Source: Cyclina sinensis
Lineage: Eukaryota > Mollusca > Bivalvia > Venerida > Veneridae
Direction of reading: 5' to 3'
NCBI GenBank assembly: GCA_012932295.1
Contig: JAAONU010000010.1
Span: forward strand, 25,480,977 to 25,544,976
DNA length: 64,000 bases
In this document: positions 11,028 to 21,579 of the stretch, piece by piece
Layout of the letters: each line of letters begins with the position of its first letter
Numbering within the stretch: position 1 is the first letter of the stretch
Position numbers and translations under genes: made by a program
Notes under the pieces: model-generated
What the model was told of the DNA's origin: nothing
Databases searched by the model: none
What the model saw: only the letters and a program-made list of their open reading frames with translations

Positions 11028-12535
11028 CTAACGGAAAAATATAACTGTGCATACTTCAAGGTATAGAATTTTTTTTAATATTAGGAATAGTAACATAAAA
11101 CTTTGCAAATTAGCCAATCAACGTTTTATTTCTAACAATCAATACAAACACTTCATGATGTAAAACAATTTTTACAGTAACAAGGCGCAGAAGTTGACAG
11201 GTATGAAATCTGATTTCACAAGGTCAGTATCGTGTGTGGCCTCCATTGGCGTTCAAGCAAGCACGGCAGCGACGAGGCATAGAGGCAACTAAGTTGGCGA
11301 TAACTGCCTGTGGAATGGTGTTCCAGATGTTGACCAATGTCTGCGCTAGTTGGTCCAGCGTGAGAGGTTGGTTACGTCTTTGACGGAGGCGTCTCTTCAT
11401 CTCATCCCAAACGTGCTCAATTGGTGAAAGATCTGGTGAAACAGCGGGCCAGGGTAAGACACTCACGTTTTGCTGAGCCAGAAACCCGGTAACTACACGT
11501 GCTACATGTGGCCGAGCGTTGTCTTGTTGAAACGTCATGTTACGCCCTTGACGTTGAAGAAATGGCAGCACGTGGGGTATGACAATCTCATCTCTGTAAC
11601 GAACACCCGTTAAATTGCCACGGACAATTACAAGCTGGGTCCTGCCTTGAGATGAGATACCTCCCCAAACCATTATCGACCCACCACCACCAAAACGTTG
11701 ACGTTGAAAAACACAGGGATCCAAGTAACGTTCTCCGCGACGCCTGTATACACGAACTCGTCCGTCCGAACTTTCTAAGTGAAACCGCGACTCGTCAGTA
11801 AACAGAACATTATTCCAATATGCTCTTGGAAGCCTTAGATACTGTCTGCACCACTGACGTCGACGTTGTCGATGACGTAAGAGAAGAGTAGGACGTATCG
11901 CAGGACGTCGTGGAGTAATGCTGTGCTCTCTTAATCGGTTTCTAACAGTTCGTCCACTGATAGGTCTCAAGCCAGGAATTGTTCGTGCTGTTAATGTGGC
12001 CGGTTGAAATCGATTCCGTAGGTGTGTAAGCCGGATATAATTGTCTTGACGGATTGACGTCACACGTGGACGCCCTGGACGTGGTAGATCACGGACGTTG
12101 CCACGTTGCTGAAATCGTCGCCAAAGTGCTGATATGGTGTTTCGGTGAACACCAAAACGCTGCGCAACCGCATTTTGAGCAATGCCTGCTTGGAGCATAC
12201 CGACGGCACGTAGGCGATCATTTTCTGAGATGCGTGGCATTGTCTTCAAAGACTTAAAATCCAAATGAAGGTGTTTTTCTGAACTGCTGGGTAGCTCACT
12301 ATAATTTGACGGTTAAAATAACTCGAAACAGCATGTACGAGGATGTTAACATAAAGAAACACGTAAAAAGCGCGACCGTTACGGGCTATAAATTTTGCAC
12401 GTGCAACTCGCGAAAAGCAGTATTATTGAAACAAGATTACCTTGTGAATTACACAAAAGAAATCTGCTAAAATAATTTTATACCTAATAAAAGATATTAA
12501 GTATTTTAGTGTGCACAGTTATATTTTTCCGTCAG
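11028..12535 (-). mobile_element. Complete Tc1/mariner transposon (copy 2), 1508 bp
   Basis: The left end begins CTAACGGAAAAATATAACTG (11028) and the right end is the inverted repeat ending CAGTTATATTTTTCCGTCAG (12535), one mismatch over 20 bp. TA lies on both sides (11026-11027 and 12536-12537), the Tc1 target-site duplication. It contains one intact transposase gene. It sits inside the protease coding sequence of the gypsy element, so it arrived later. Confidence 0.95.
11224..12264 (-). CDS. Tc1-type DD34E transposase, intact
   Basis: 346 codons, the usual length for Tc1. It cuts and pastes its own element at TA sites in the nucleus. N-terminal paired-like helix-turn-helix (residues about 10-110) with the GRPRV linker; catalytic domain with D in LFTDESRF, D in FQQDNARPHV and E in SPIEHVW, 34 residues between the last two. 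It ends RACLNANGGHTRY. Translation may start at the ATG at 12264 or at the downstream MPRISEND, which looks more like the family N-terminus. No stop, shift or missing catalytic residue is visible, so it may be active. Confidence 0.95.
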   Translation of the reverse strand: MDFKSLKTMPRISENDRLRAVGMLQAGIAQNAVAQRFGVHRNTISALWRRFQQRGNVRDLPRPGRPRVTSIRQDNYIRLTHLRNRFQPATLTARTIPGLRPISGRTVRNRLREHSITPRRPAIRPTLLLRHRQRRRQWCRQYLRLPRAYWNNVLFTDESRFHLESSDGRVRVYRRRGERYLDPCVFQRQRFGGGGSIMVWGGISSQGRTQLVIVRGNLTGVRYRDEIVIPHVLPFLQRQGRNMTFQQDNARPHVARVVTGFLAQQNVSVLPWPAVSPDLSPIEHVWDEMKRRLRQRRNQPLTLDQLAQTLVNIWNTIPQAVIANLVASMPRRCRACLNANGGHTRY

Positions 12536-12537
12536 TA

Positions 12538-12833
12538 TAGAACAAATGTTGCATATCGGTACCCCCGATTGAAAACGTTAAGTTTATGCAACCTGTGACA
12601 TTTAGCGGCACTCCACTAACCGTTTGTAAATTTATATTTTTCTTCACTAATTTTGGTTTATACTTCATGGACTCATAAACCCGTTGATGTATGAGAGAAA
12701 CCTCTGCCCCTGTGTCAACAAGTGTTCTATACTTATGCTTTTCAATTTTTACCAAACAAGAATTCGGACAACCAACACAGTCAATTTTTGGCATATAAAT
12801 TTCTATTCTCCTGACATTGGCCTCATCATGCAA
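12538..12833 (-). pseudogene. pro: Gypsy aspartic protease, split by Tc1
   Basis: The frame from 12833 contains the retropepsin active site in TLVDTGAEVSLIH and flap-like residues further on. It runs into the right end of the Tc1 copy at 12537, where the frame becomes transposon sequence. The remaining C-terminal part would lie left of 11026. Coding-like sequence does reappear there but is also damaged. The enzyme would cleave the gag-pol polyprotein. Confidence 0.8.
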
Positions 12834-12841
12834 GGAGAAAT

Positions 12842-13768
12842 TTAGTTTTCCGACTGTTTGCTGTGATTATCGAACGTGCGACTTTTAATGATTTTCTGAT
12901 CAGGCACAGACCGATTCTGCCTAGTTCTACAAAATCGCTGAATATGGCCCTTTTTGCCACAAGCCCAGCATTCCATCTCCTGATAATTCGTGTTTTGCAA
13001 AGTCCTTTGCTTCTGAAACAAATTTTCATGTTGACCTTGATACCTACAATTATCTGCACTATGGCCGAATCTCCTACATTTTTGACATTTTTTATACCTA
13101 TAATGACCTACTTCCATTGGCTCAGGCATATCAGATCCATATGCTAAGGAACTACCATATCGTCCCGACGTTGAAACACGCTTTCTCAGATTTTGTTCGT
13201 TAGTGGCAATTGTTATTGCCGTATTTAACGGGTCCGGTCTGTCACGTAGTAGTTTTAATTTGAGGTGGTCATCTCGCAACCCATCTACGAAAATTTCAGT
13301 CAACTGTATTTCAATGGCAGCATTGTTTACACCGTTATATGCCACTTCGGCAAGGGACATCAGTCTTTCAGCATACTGCTGAATATTTTCCCCAGGCTTT
13401 TGTTTTACTGATCTTAATAATGTCAGTGCATGCTCTGCATCTGAAATTTCGCCAAACCGACTGGCTCATTCTGCACGTAAATCTGCAAAGGTGCTACGCG
13501 GATGGTCTTGCAAATATATGTGAATAAAACCACTAACCGCGCCTTTACTTGTTTGAAAAGCTACAAGTTTCTTTCTATCATCGTTCAAATTTGAAATTTG
13601 GGAGAATTTTTCAATTTCTTTAATCCAGTTTGAAAACTGTTCAGGGTTTCCGTCAAAGTTTGGTACAAGCTGAGCAACCCCTTGTGCCCCTAAAGCGTTA
13701 GATACATTTCCTAACTCAATTGACAAATCACGAAATATTCTCTCTATATTTGGTTCTGGGTTTGCCAT
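12842..13768 (-). pseudogene. gag: Gypsy Gag/nucleocapsid with one in-frame stop
   Basis: The frame opens at 13768 (MANPEPNIE) and continues to 12842, broken only by a TGA at 13466-13468. The N-terminal half resembles retrotransposon gag capsid (PNFDGNPEQFSNWIKEIEKF). The C-terminal half has two zinc knuckles, CQKCRRFGHSADNC and CWACGKKGHIQRFC, which bind element RNA. Gag forms the virus-like particle. Apart from the stop it looks well preserved. Confidence 0.85.
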
Positions 13769-13924
13769 AGCCTTAGAACGTCAGTTACAAAAAACTCTTA
13801 CCTTTTAAGCCCTGAAGTGCACCAAAAGACTGACAGCGGTGGTGTAGATGTCACGACGTCTAACCTAGAAGAGCGTATTTGGCATCTGTGATGGTCGAAT
13901 GTTGATTCCGTGCAACCCGAATGA

Positions 13925-13948
13925 TCGTATCCGAAGTCACGAGCACCA
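13925..13948 (-). promoter_or_regulatory. Candidate tRNA primer-binding site
   Basis: On the minus strand the sequence starts TGGTGCTCGTGACTTCGGAT. Its plus-strand complement ends ATCCGAAGTCACGAGCACCA, close to the 3' end of animal tRNA-His apart from two extra A residues. A site beginning TGG upstream of gag is expected for a gypsy element. The adjacent LTR end does not read cleanly as CA, so this is tentative. Confidence 0.3.
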
Positions 13949-13954
13949 AAACAA

Positions 13955-14725
13955 GCTGTGTAACGTAGTCACAGTCAAACACCCAGGTTCTTCAATAACT
14001 GAACAAGTCGCTGTCTATTCTATCTTTTATTTATCTATTTCCAATATGTTTCTTGCAAATTAAATTACGACTCTAAATAAAATATATGTCTTATTTCTTT
14101 GTTGTTTCTACAATCTTAAAGTTTCTCTACTGCGTATTCGTGACCGACTCTCGAACACAGAAGGACTGCGATTTATATAGAAACCCGTGCCTGATGAAGT
14201 GACCTAGAAAGTTGCGAAATGCTTACTGCGTAATACTGACGTGGCGGTTCCCTTGGTTTCCAACCCACGTCAGAGAGAGAATACCATGCGAAATCGGCTT
14301 ATTAGGCAACCGGGTTGAAACAGATGGACAAATTTAGAAATGAGCCTGCCATGACGTAACGGTGACTAAGAAACTCACGTGATAGGCGTGGGCACTTTGA
14401 CGTAAATGAGGTAAGGGATCCACGTGATATGCATTAGCAACGCTCGTTACCAAGGCTATCATGCCATAACCCCATATTTGTAGACAGTTTTCACAGTCTG
14501 TCTCTACGTAATTTCGACGTACGTCTTACGTAACCTATGAATATTAATAAATTGCGTGGGAGCATGAAGCCTATCGCCTTATTAAGTAAGACCGTACTAT
14601 GCAAAGTGGCTACGTCAGACTGGTCTGAAATGCAGACACGTTTTACGTCATACTGGCCCTAAATACAGACAGTAAAGACGTCAGCTTAACCTAGTAGCAG
14701 TTCCTATAATAGAAACAACATCTTG
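13955..14725 (-). repeat. Possible 5' LTR/leader of the gypsy element (unverified)
   Basis: This gene-free stretch upstream of gag is richer in CG and CGT motifs (ACGTAA, TACGTC, CACGTGATA) than its surroundings. On the minus strand it would begin TGTTGTTTCTATTATAGG near 14723. A TATATAG lies near 14175-14180. No second copy is present in the window, so an LTR cannot be proven. Confidence 0.25.
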
Positions 14726-14944
14726 TTTTATCGGCTATGTTACAATATTATCTATATATAAGTTCTATCACAGGAAATAGTTTGCTATTTTGCAACACAC
14801 CATACAGTTGAAAATTTCATAATTATCACAGTATTACAGTAGTGTTTTACTGTCTTATTTCAGTCTAGGGAAGGTGACCACTACAAACAAACTACATGTA
14901 ATACGAATATGCTTGAAAAAAAACTTGTAAAAATAACAAGAAAT

Positions 14945-15230
14945 ATGACTCACACCAAATGTGAAGACCGTGGGTCAAAGGATCCTTAAGTTATTGGGCA
15001 GACAAGTTTTTAGTTGTCAAGGCCCCTGTGACCATTACCATTGACCCAGTGATCTTAAAATAAATAGGGGTCATCTATTGGCCATGGCCAACCTCCACAC
15101 CGAATATGAAGACCGTGGGTCAAAGGATTCTTAAGTTATTGGGCGGACAAGGAAAACCGACAGACGGTCGGACGGAAGGACAAGCTGATTCCAGTATAAC
15201 CCCTACAACTTCGTTGTGCGGGGGTATAAA
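14945..15230. repeat. Repeat element with two 145-bp units
   Basis: TGAAGACCGTGGGTCAAAGGAT occurs near 14962 and again, with one base changed, at 15107, 145 bp apart. Both copies are followed by CTTAAGTTATTGGGC. The end carries a GACAGACGGTCGGACGGAAG stretch and GCGGGGGTATAA, as in other bivalve-type TIR repeats. The same period occurs in the large array at 19.9-21.5 kb, though the sequences differ. Confidence 0.7.
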
Positions 15231-15239
15231 GAATATTAA

Positions 15240-16430
15240 CATAGATATTTAGACATCTATGATCTTATATGACTGAAAACCCTTTTATTCTTTTATAACC
15301 TTACTGACTGCAAAACTAAAGCATTTAAATATAAATGGGAAAAAATGTAGTATTGGCTGGCTGCTCTGAGGAACCTCTGTGACAGTGTAAACTCAGTCTC
15401 TCTCCACCGTACTCTTGAATCATTTTGTTGTAATAATTGCCAAAAGAATCAATACATCAGAACTTATGCCCACACGCTCCTACCACTTTGGGCGGCTTTG
15501 ACATTGGCGAACCATAGCACATCCTGCATTATGGCACTTGATCGAGTCTGGTTTAAAGTTTTAAGCACGCTAATATACTGGTCCTATGTTGAACAGTTTG
15601 CGGGTTTTGCAATTTTGCAAGTGTAATTTTGAGAATAATCAAGAACGGATGACTACACTGAAGAGAACTTGGTAGAGTTTCTTTTCAAACACGACATTAT
15701 AATATTTTGAAATACTGGACAAAAGTATGCATGCAAAAAGGAATGTATAAATTTATAAATTTATAACCTACTAAAAAGTGATTTTGAAAAAAACTTGTTC
15801 TTTAGTTAAGTCGCTCTTGTGTATTGTAGAGTGTGGGAAATGTTGATATGTCATATGCGTTGTAAAACAAAGACAGTGACTGAAGGATCATTTTGTTCAA
15901 AACTGGTAAAGCCGTTTAGAAGATTCTAGTAGATCATTATTCTACAGACAGATGTCCTGTCTTAAAGTACAACCATATATTTATTTGATGACTATTAAAA
16001 AAAATTATTGCGAACTAGCACGTCTTACAGTATCTTCAAATAGATTATATATTGAAACTGGTAGATGGACGAAACGAAATTGCACGCCTCTAAACGAAAG
16101 AATTTGTTTTGCATGCAATATATAAGAAGACGAGTAACATTTAATATCAGAAAGTAATGTATAATAATGTTGCTTTTAAGAAACGCTTTATCCCATCCTA
16201 TTACTGGAGTCGTCCAAGTACATATGTATGCAAAAATAATAGTTGAATTGTTCAACACTGGTAAAGAAAAAATAATTCGAAATCTCACAAATTTTGTATT
16301 CAGTGCTTTACAGCTTAGAAATGAAAAGATATATCGCCTTTAACAATGTGCATTTGATATGTTATAAAATGTGATGTGTATAATTATATCTCTTGTAGTG
16401 TTTTAAGAATGTACAAAATACAATAGTTTT
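15240..16430. other. No gene seen
   Basis: AT-rich sequence with only short open frames lacking any recognisable motif. No splice-consistent exon chain or clear repeat was found. Confidence 0.5.
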
Positions 16431-16436
16431 AAACAC

Positions 16437-16885
16437 AGAATCGGAAAATCCGTTACATAGAACGGCAAAACACAAGTGTTGCTATTTTAAAATTTTGACG
16501 AGGCAAAACTTAATTTTCTATCTACCACATTGTAATCTTTTCTATTACTGAACCATATGCATTGATAGATGATGTACTCAAGTTTTCGTCATTTTCTTGA
16601 AAAGATTAGGTAATAAAGCAAAATAGGCGGTACCAATTTTTCATTTTTCGTCCCAAGTAACACCTGAAAAAATTGGTACAGACGGTTATTTTGTTTAATT
16701 TCCTAAACATTTTAGAGAAATTGATGAGAACGTGAAAAAGCATTCATCAATGCATACGGTGCACTTCTTGGTTTAATAAATCACAATGTGGTAGAAAGTA
16801 AATCAAATATTATATCGTCAAAACTTAAAAACTGCAGACGATCAGCTGTGCTATGCCGTTCCAAGTAACGGATTTTTCCAATTCT
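16437..16885. repeat. Long imperfect inverted repeat (foldback), about 220-bp arms
   Basis: The left arm reads ATCGGAAAATCCGTTAC, GAACGGCA, CTACCACATTGTAATC, ATGCATTGATAGATG, ACCAATTTTTCA, CGTCCCAAGTAACACC. The right arm, read on the opposite strand, has the same blocks in the same order: TTGGAAAAATCCGTTAC, GAACGGCA, CTACCACATTGTGAT, ATGCATTGATGAATG, ACCAATTTTTTCAGGTG. The two halves meet near 16665. Similarity is perhaps 65-75% with indels. An RNA across it would fold into a long hairpin. Confidence 0.75.
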
Positions 16886-16988
16886 AAAAATATATGGTGA
16901 ACCCATTGAAACAAATACATAGTAGCTTTCGTTGCGGATCTCAGTAATATACCACAACACATTTCTACGATTATCCGTGTATACCTGA

Positions 16989-19345
16989 TTAGAGTGACCA
17001 ATTCATGTTACAATAATAAATGTCTATGATAGAATACCACCCAATACCAACTTGTTCAAACTTGAGCCATGCGTTGCACCATTTTGGTTCGTTGATTATA
17101 CCTTTAACAACAATCGACAATCCGCTGTGCGACCCCGATTTTCTCATTAGTTTTCGGACACTTACGATATTTGGAACTGGGTCAATAACAAAAGATGCTA
17201 TGTAAATTTGAGGTAATGGAATTTTAATACCTCGAACTATTCTTCGAAAATATGGGCAAACTTTCATTAACGCAAACCTAGACATTTGGTGGGCATTAAT
17301 GGCTATCTTAAATATGTATTGCAAAATTTCAACTGGTAAGCTGAGTATTCCTGTATCAAGTGTCCTTTTCGTTTTCATTTTTCTGTCATTTCGTACTTTT
17401 AACACTTGCATCATTAAACTGTCACCAGCCTTTTCGGCGACCGAAATGTCACCAGCCTCTGTTCCTTGTGAAATGCTATCAGCCTCTTCGGCGGCCGAAA
17501 TGTCCCCAGACTCCTCACCAGTCATAATGTTATCAGCCTCTTCGGCGACCGAAATGTCCCCAGACTCCTCACCAGTCATAATGTTATCAGCCTCATCGGC
17601 GGCCGAAATGTCACCAGCCTTTTTTCCAGGCGTACTGTTATCAGAGTCTTCGGCGACCGAAATGTCACCAGCCTCTCTTCCAGTCGTAATGTTATCAGCG
17701 TCTTCGGCCATCAAAGTGTCTTCACCATCTGTGTGGCCTGCAGAAACATAAGCAAGTTACATAAAAATCCAGCCTATCTTCACTCTCTCACTCACGATTT
17801 AAAGCCAATATGTTCTTAACCTCAGGTTTTGAACAGTCGAAATTGATGGAAAGTCAAATTGGAAACTACATATGTACATTATTTTGATTCGTAAAATTCA
17901 CTGAGGATGACAGTTCCTGGTATGTAGTGTACACACAAATTACCTATTATGCATTGTACCCAGAATGAAGTGGTGTACAGAGAAACATAACTTGAATTTC
18001 AGTATATTGAAAAAAGAATAAACTTTGAGAAAGATGGGTCTGATTACGGCGTAACGAAAAGCACTTAAAAAATTGAATTAATAATCTGAAAAGGAGATCC
18101 TTTGGAAGCACAGAATGCAGCCAAGATCAACAATAGCAGACCCGGTTTATTGGGCCTGTTCATGAGTGGTAATGAAAGGTACGACACCACTCACGCCCCC
18201 TAGCACCGGCTTAAGCTGTATTCTGTTGTAAATATATTGCGTAAACTAAATGATCCCCAAGGACCAGAACATATCAAAACACTGAATCGAAGTACGGGGC
18301 GACATTTTACGGCCGCCACACTAGCACTTAATGACTGCTGTTGTGATAGTTAATATAATCTGTAAGCAAGCACAGAATGCAGCCACGGTCAACAGTAGCA
18401 AACCCGGTTTTATTGGGTCTGGTCATGTGTGGTTATTAAAAGTGCGACACCACTCACGACCCCTAGCACTCACTTTTTCTAATTTCTCATAATTCTGCGT
18501 TAACAATAGGCAAATACCAAACTGCAATTGGCAAAAAGCAATTAGCAATGCCAATTAGTAAATAGTACTTGGCGAATAGTAACTGACAAATACCAACTGA
18601 CATGTCATTGCGGGCATTACATACTAGTATATTGTGTTGTCGTTTCAACAGTCCAATATTCGTCACATTTAAAGAAACATCCAACACTGATTCAAACTGT
18701 AACAGACTAAAAGACTATTATTCGATTTGATCAGTCCAGAATTTGAAATAAAATATTAAGTATTTTATGTAAAGAATCATAAATACTTAAAAATCATATA
18801 GTACCTTTTGTGTGTGAGGAGAGCACATTAATGTCAATGTCACCCGATTCATCGCCCACCAGAACTTCGTCTTCTGATATGTTTGTCGCAAGGTCCACGT
18901 TCTGCTCCATCCAGTCCTGAATGGCGTCAGGCTGAACATGAACACTTACGTAGTGCATTCCTTCATTTTCCGGAAAATGTCCAAGGGTTATTAGCGTTAG
19001 ATCACTGTCGTACATGCCGTCATTTGAAACTACAGAGTTGTGTTCCTTTCCTCTTGTGGAAACAACATAACACTGCATATTTAACTCTCTCATCAGTGCT
19101 ACCAATGTCAAATTGTCCCCATACATGTCGTTAGCCATGCCACTTAAGTAATCCTCAAAAGAAGTCCCATATACGAAGTTTTTGTAAAAAGTACTACAGG
19201 TTTGGAGATGTTCAACAGCCCTCTGTCGGAGAAACGAACCGGAACAAAAAATTCCATGTCTCTTAAGTTGATGGCTGATTGCTGAAAATTGGCAGTTTCC
19301 ATCCGGATTAGGAGCAAAGAGTACCTGAACCCCAGTTTGGATTTA
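16989..19345 (-). CDS. OTU cysteine-protease domain spliced to acidic repeats and F-box
   Basis: The exon at about 19345-18805 encodes an OTU-like domain (about 180 residues). Its catalytic region is PNPDGNCQFSAI (Asp and Cys), followed by YGDNLTLVALMREL, LGHFPENEG and the catalytic-His strand MHYVSVHV. The exon ends at 18805 on a donor (AAAAG/GTAC). The acceptor TTTCTGCAG ends at 17738, and exon 17737-16989 continues in the same frame (split Gly codon). That exon gives five 18-residue repeats of the form AEEADNIMTGEESGDIS, then an F-box at about residues 122-162 (LSLPVEILQYIF, ALMKVCPYFRRIV), and ends at 16989. OTU domains remove ubiquitin; F-boxes bind Skp1 in SCF ubiquitin ligases. The start is unresolved; the integrase lies directly upstream on the same strand, so all three may be one transcript. 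No disabling change is seen from 19345 to 16989. Confidence 0.7.
18108..18480. repeat. Pair of about 100-bp direct repeats inside the OTU/F-box intron
   Basis: CACAGAATGCAGCCA begins a block near 18109 and again near 18371. The copies share GACCCGGTTT/AACCCGGTTTT, ATTGGG, CGACACCACTCACG and CCCTAGCAC at about 85% identity. They lie about 262 bp apart in the same orientation. They could be remnants of a short interspersed element or of terminal repeats. Confidence 0.65.
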
Positions 19346-19389
19346 TCCCCGAGTTAAAGTTTTTTATTTTATCCTTATGACTCAAAACT

Positions 19390-19835
19390 TGGTAATACCT
19401 TTCTCGGTGACGGTTTCTTGAATTTTTTTTGTTCTGAATTTTTTTCTTGCTTATTGGCTTCCTTTCGTTTCTCTTTTTTCTTTTTCAACAGTTGTACTCG
19501 TAATACTTTCAACGCCAATCCATTTCTGAACAGGTGTCTTGGTCTTGCTTTCTGGGTGGTTGAACGACACTAAATATCTTCCACCAGCCTTTCGGTCTAA
19601 AACAGTTTCTGACAGAATATGTCGTTTGGTCGGAACCCGTGTTTTGCTAAACGGAAATCTGAGCAAGACGCGTTCTCCAATGGCCTGTGTGCGTTTTTCA
19701 GCTGTCGATGTCTGAATGACCTTCCAGCGTTACGCATTTTTGTCTTCAGTTCCGTTTCCGACAAAGGTGTATTTGATACATGATCTCTGCGGTAATACGC
19801 TTGAAATGGCGTGAGCGACCCTAATACTCTTTTTA
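19390..19835 (-). pseudogene. C-terminal part of the Ginger/KRBA2-like integrase
   Basis: Minus-strand sequence just left of the tandem-repeat element reads LGSLTPFQAYYRRDH, then, after a frame change near 19720, GERVLLRFPFSKTRV, GGRYLVSF and KWIGVESITSTT. It ends in a Lys/Glu-rich stretch. These are the post-catalytic segments of the integrase family whose core is at 21.6-22.4 kb, with a small beta-barrel-like DNA-binding part. The 1743-bp repeat element separates it from the core. The OTU frame starts only about 60-100 bp downstream. Confidence 0.65.
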
Positions 19836-21578
19836 TGCCCCCTCTTCAAAGAAGTGGGGGTATATTGCTTTGCATTTGTCTGTCTGTCGGTCGGTCCGTC
19901 GGTCCGTAGACCAAATGGTTTCCGACCAATAACTAAAGAATGCTTAGGCCTAGGAACTTCAAACTTGGTAGGATGATTGTCCATCACCAGTAAATGACCC
20001 CTATTGATTTTGGGGTCAAGGGGTCACAGGTCAAGGTCACATTGACCTTGTAGGTAGAAACGGTTTCTGACCAATAACTAAAAAACACTTAGGCCTAGGA
20101 ACTTCAAACTTCGTAGGATGATTGTCCATCACCAGTAGATGACCCCTATTGATTTTGGGGTCAAGGGGTCAAAGGTCAAGGTCACATTGACCTTGTAGGT
20201 AGAAACGGTTTCCGACCAATAACTAGAGAACGCTTTGACCTAGGTTCACCAAACTTGGTATGCTGGTTGGTCATCACCAGTAGATGACCCTTATTGATTT
20301 TGAGTTCATTAGGTCAAGGGTCAAGATCACAGGGACCTTCATCCTAAAAACGGTTTCCGATCAATTACTAGAGAACGCTTTGATCTAGGTTCACTAAACT
20401 TGGTATGCTGGTTGGTCATCACCATTAGATGACCCCTATTGATTTTGAGGTCATTAGGTCAAAGGTCAAGCTCACAGGGACCTTCATCCTAAAAATGGTT
20501 TCCGATCAATAACTAGAGAACGCTTTGACTTAGGTTCACCAAACTTGGTATGCTGGTTGGTCATCACCAGTAGATGACCCTTATTGATTTTGAGTTCATT
20601 AGGTCAAGGGTCAAGATCACAGGGACCTTCATCCTAAAAACGGTTTCCGATCAATTACTAGAGAACGCTTTGATCTAGGTTCACTAAACTTGGTATGCTG
20701 GTTGGTCATCACCATTAGATGACCCCTATTGATTTTGAGGTCATTAGGTCAAAGGTCAAGCTCACAGGGACCTTCATCCTAAAAATGGTTTCCGATCAAT
20801 AACTAGAGAACGCTTTGACTTAGGTTCACCAAACTTGGTATGCTGGTTGGTCATCACCAGTAGATGACCCCTATTGACTTTGAGGTCATTAGGTCAAAGG
20901 TCAAGATCACAGAGACTTTCATCCTTAAAACGGTTTCCAATCAATAACTAGGGAACGCTTTGACCTAGGTTCACCAAACTTGGTATGCTGGTTGGTCATC
21001 ACCAGTAGATGACCCCTATTGATTTTGAGGTCTTAGGTCAAAGGTCAAGCTCACAGGGACCTTCATCCTAAAAACAGTTTCTGATCAATAACTAGAGAAC
21101 GCTTTGACCTAGGTTCACCAAACTTGGTATGCTGGTTGGTCATCACCAGCAGATGACCCCTATTGACTTTGAGGTCATTAGGTTAAAGGTCAAGATCACA
21201 GAGACTTTCATCTTAAAAACGGTTTCCGATCAATAACTAGAGAATGCTTTGACCTAGGTTCACGAAACTTGGTATGCTGGTTGGTCATCACCAGTAGATG
21301 ACCCTCTAATGATTTTGAGGTCATCAGGTCAAAGGTCAAGCTCACAGATATTTTGACTCTAAAAACGGTTTCCGATCAATAACTAGAGAATGCTTTGACC
21401 TAGGTTCACCAAACTTGGTGTGCTGGTTGGTCATGACCAGTAAATGACCCCTATTGATTTTGAGGTCATTAGGTCAAAGGTCAAGGCCACAGGGACCTTC
21501 ATCCTAAAAACGGTTTCTGATCAATAACTAGAGAACGCTTTGGCCCAACCACAAGCAATTAGGTGCTGCCGGGGGGCA
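19836..21578. mobile_element. TIR element (TSD TTTA) filled with about 12 tandem 145-bp repeats
   Basis: The ends are TGCCCCC at 19836 and GGGGGCA at 21578, each flanked by TTTA (19832-19835, 21579-21582). Just inside the left end is a hairpin CCCCCTCTTC-AAA-GAAGTGGGGG. Within it, the GACCAATAACTA/GATCAATAACTA motif recurs at 19924, 20069, 20214, 20359, 20504, 20649, 20794, 20939, 21083, 21228, 21374 and 21519, giving 145 bp with single-base variation. The 290-bp dimer around 20262-20551 is repeated almost exactly at 20552-20870, a recent expansion. Non-autonomous, no gene. It splits the integrase gene. Confidence 0.85.
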
Positions 21579-21579
21579 T

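Larger units (their letters stand above)
5055..13950 (-). mobile_element. Broken Ty3/gypsy element with an env gene
   Basis: Reading leftward from 13768 the order is gag, aspartic protease, reverse transcriptase, RNase H, integrase, a small ORF and envelope, the order of env-bearing Metaviridae (errantivirus-like elements). It carries in-frame stops, frameshifts, a 148-bp insertion in RT and a whole Tc1 transposon in the protease. No matching LTR pair is visible. The expected 3' LTR region left of 5.3 kb is replaced by the truncated Tc1 copy and unrelated DNA. A 5' LTR and leader may lie between about 13.95 and 14.7 kb. The element is plainly defective. Confidence 0.85.

Noticed and set aside
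13900..13950. A tRNA-His gene fragment
   Set aside because: Only the 3' end resembles tRNA-His, with extra bases; no cloverleaf. Better read as a candidate primer-binding site.
17299..17751. Plus-strand Ser/Ala-rich repeat protein
   Set aside because: Antisense shadow of the acidic 18-residue repeats, whose minus frame continues into an F-box and fits a splice site.
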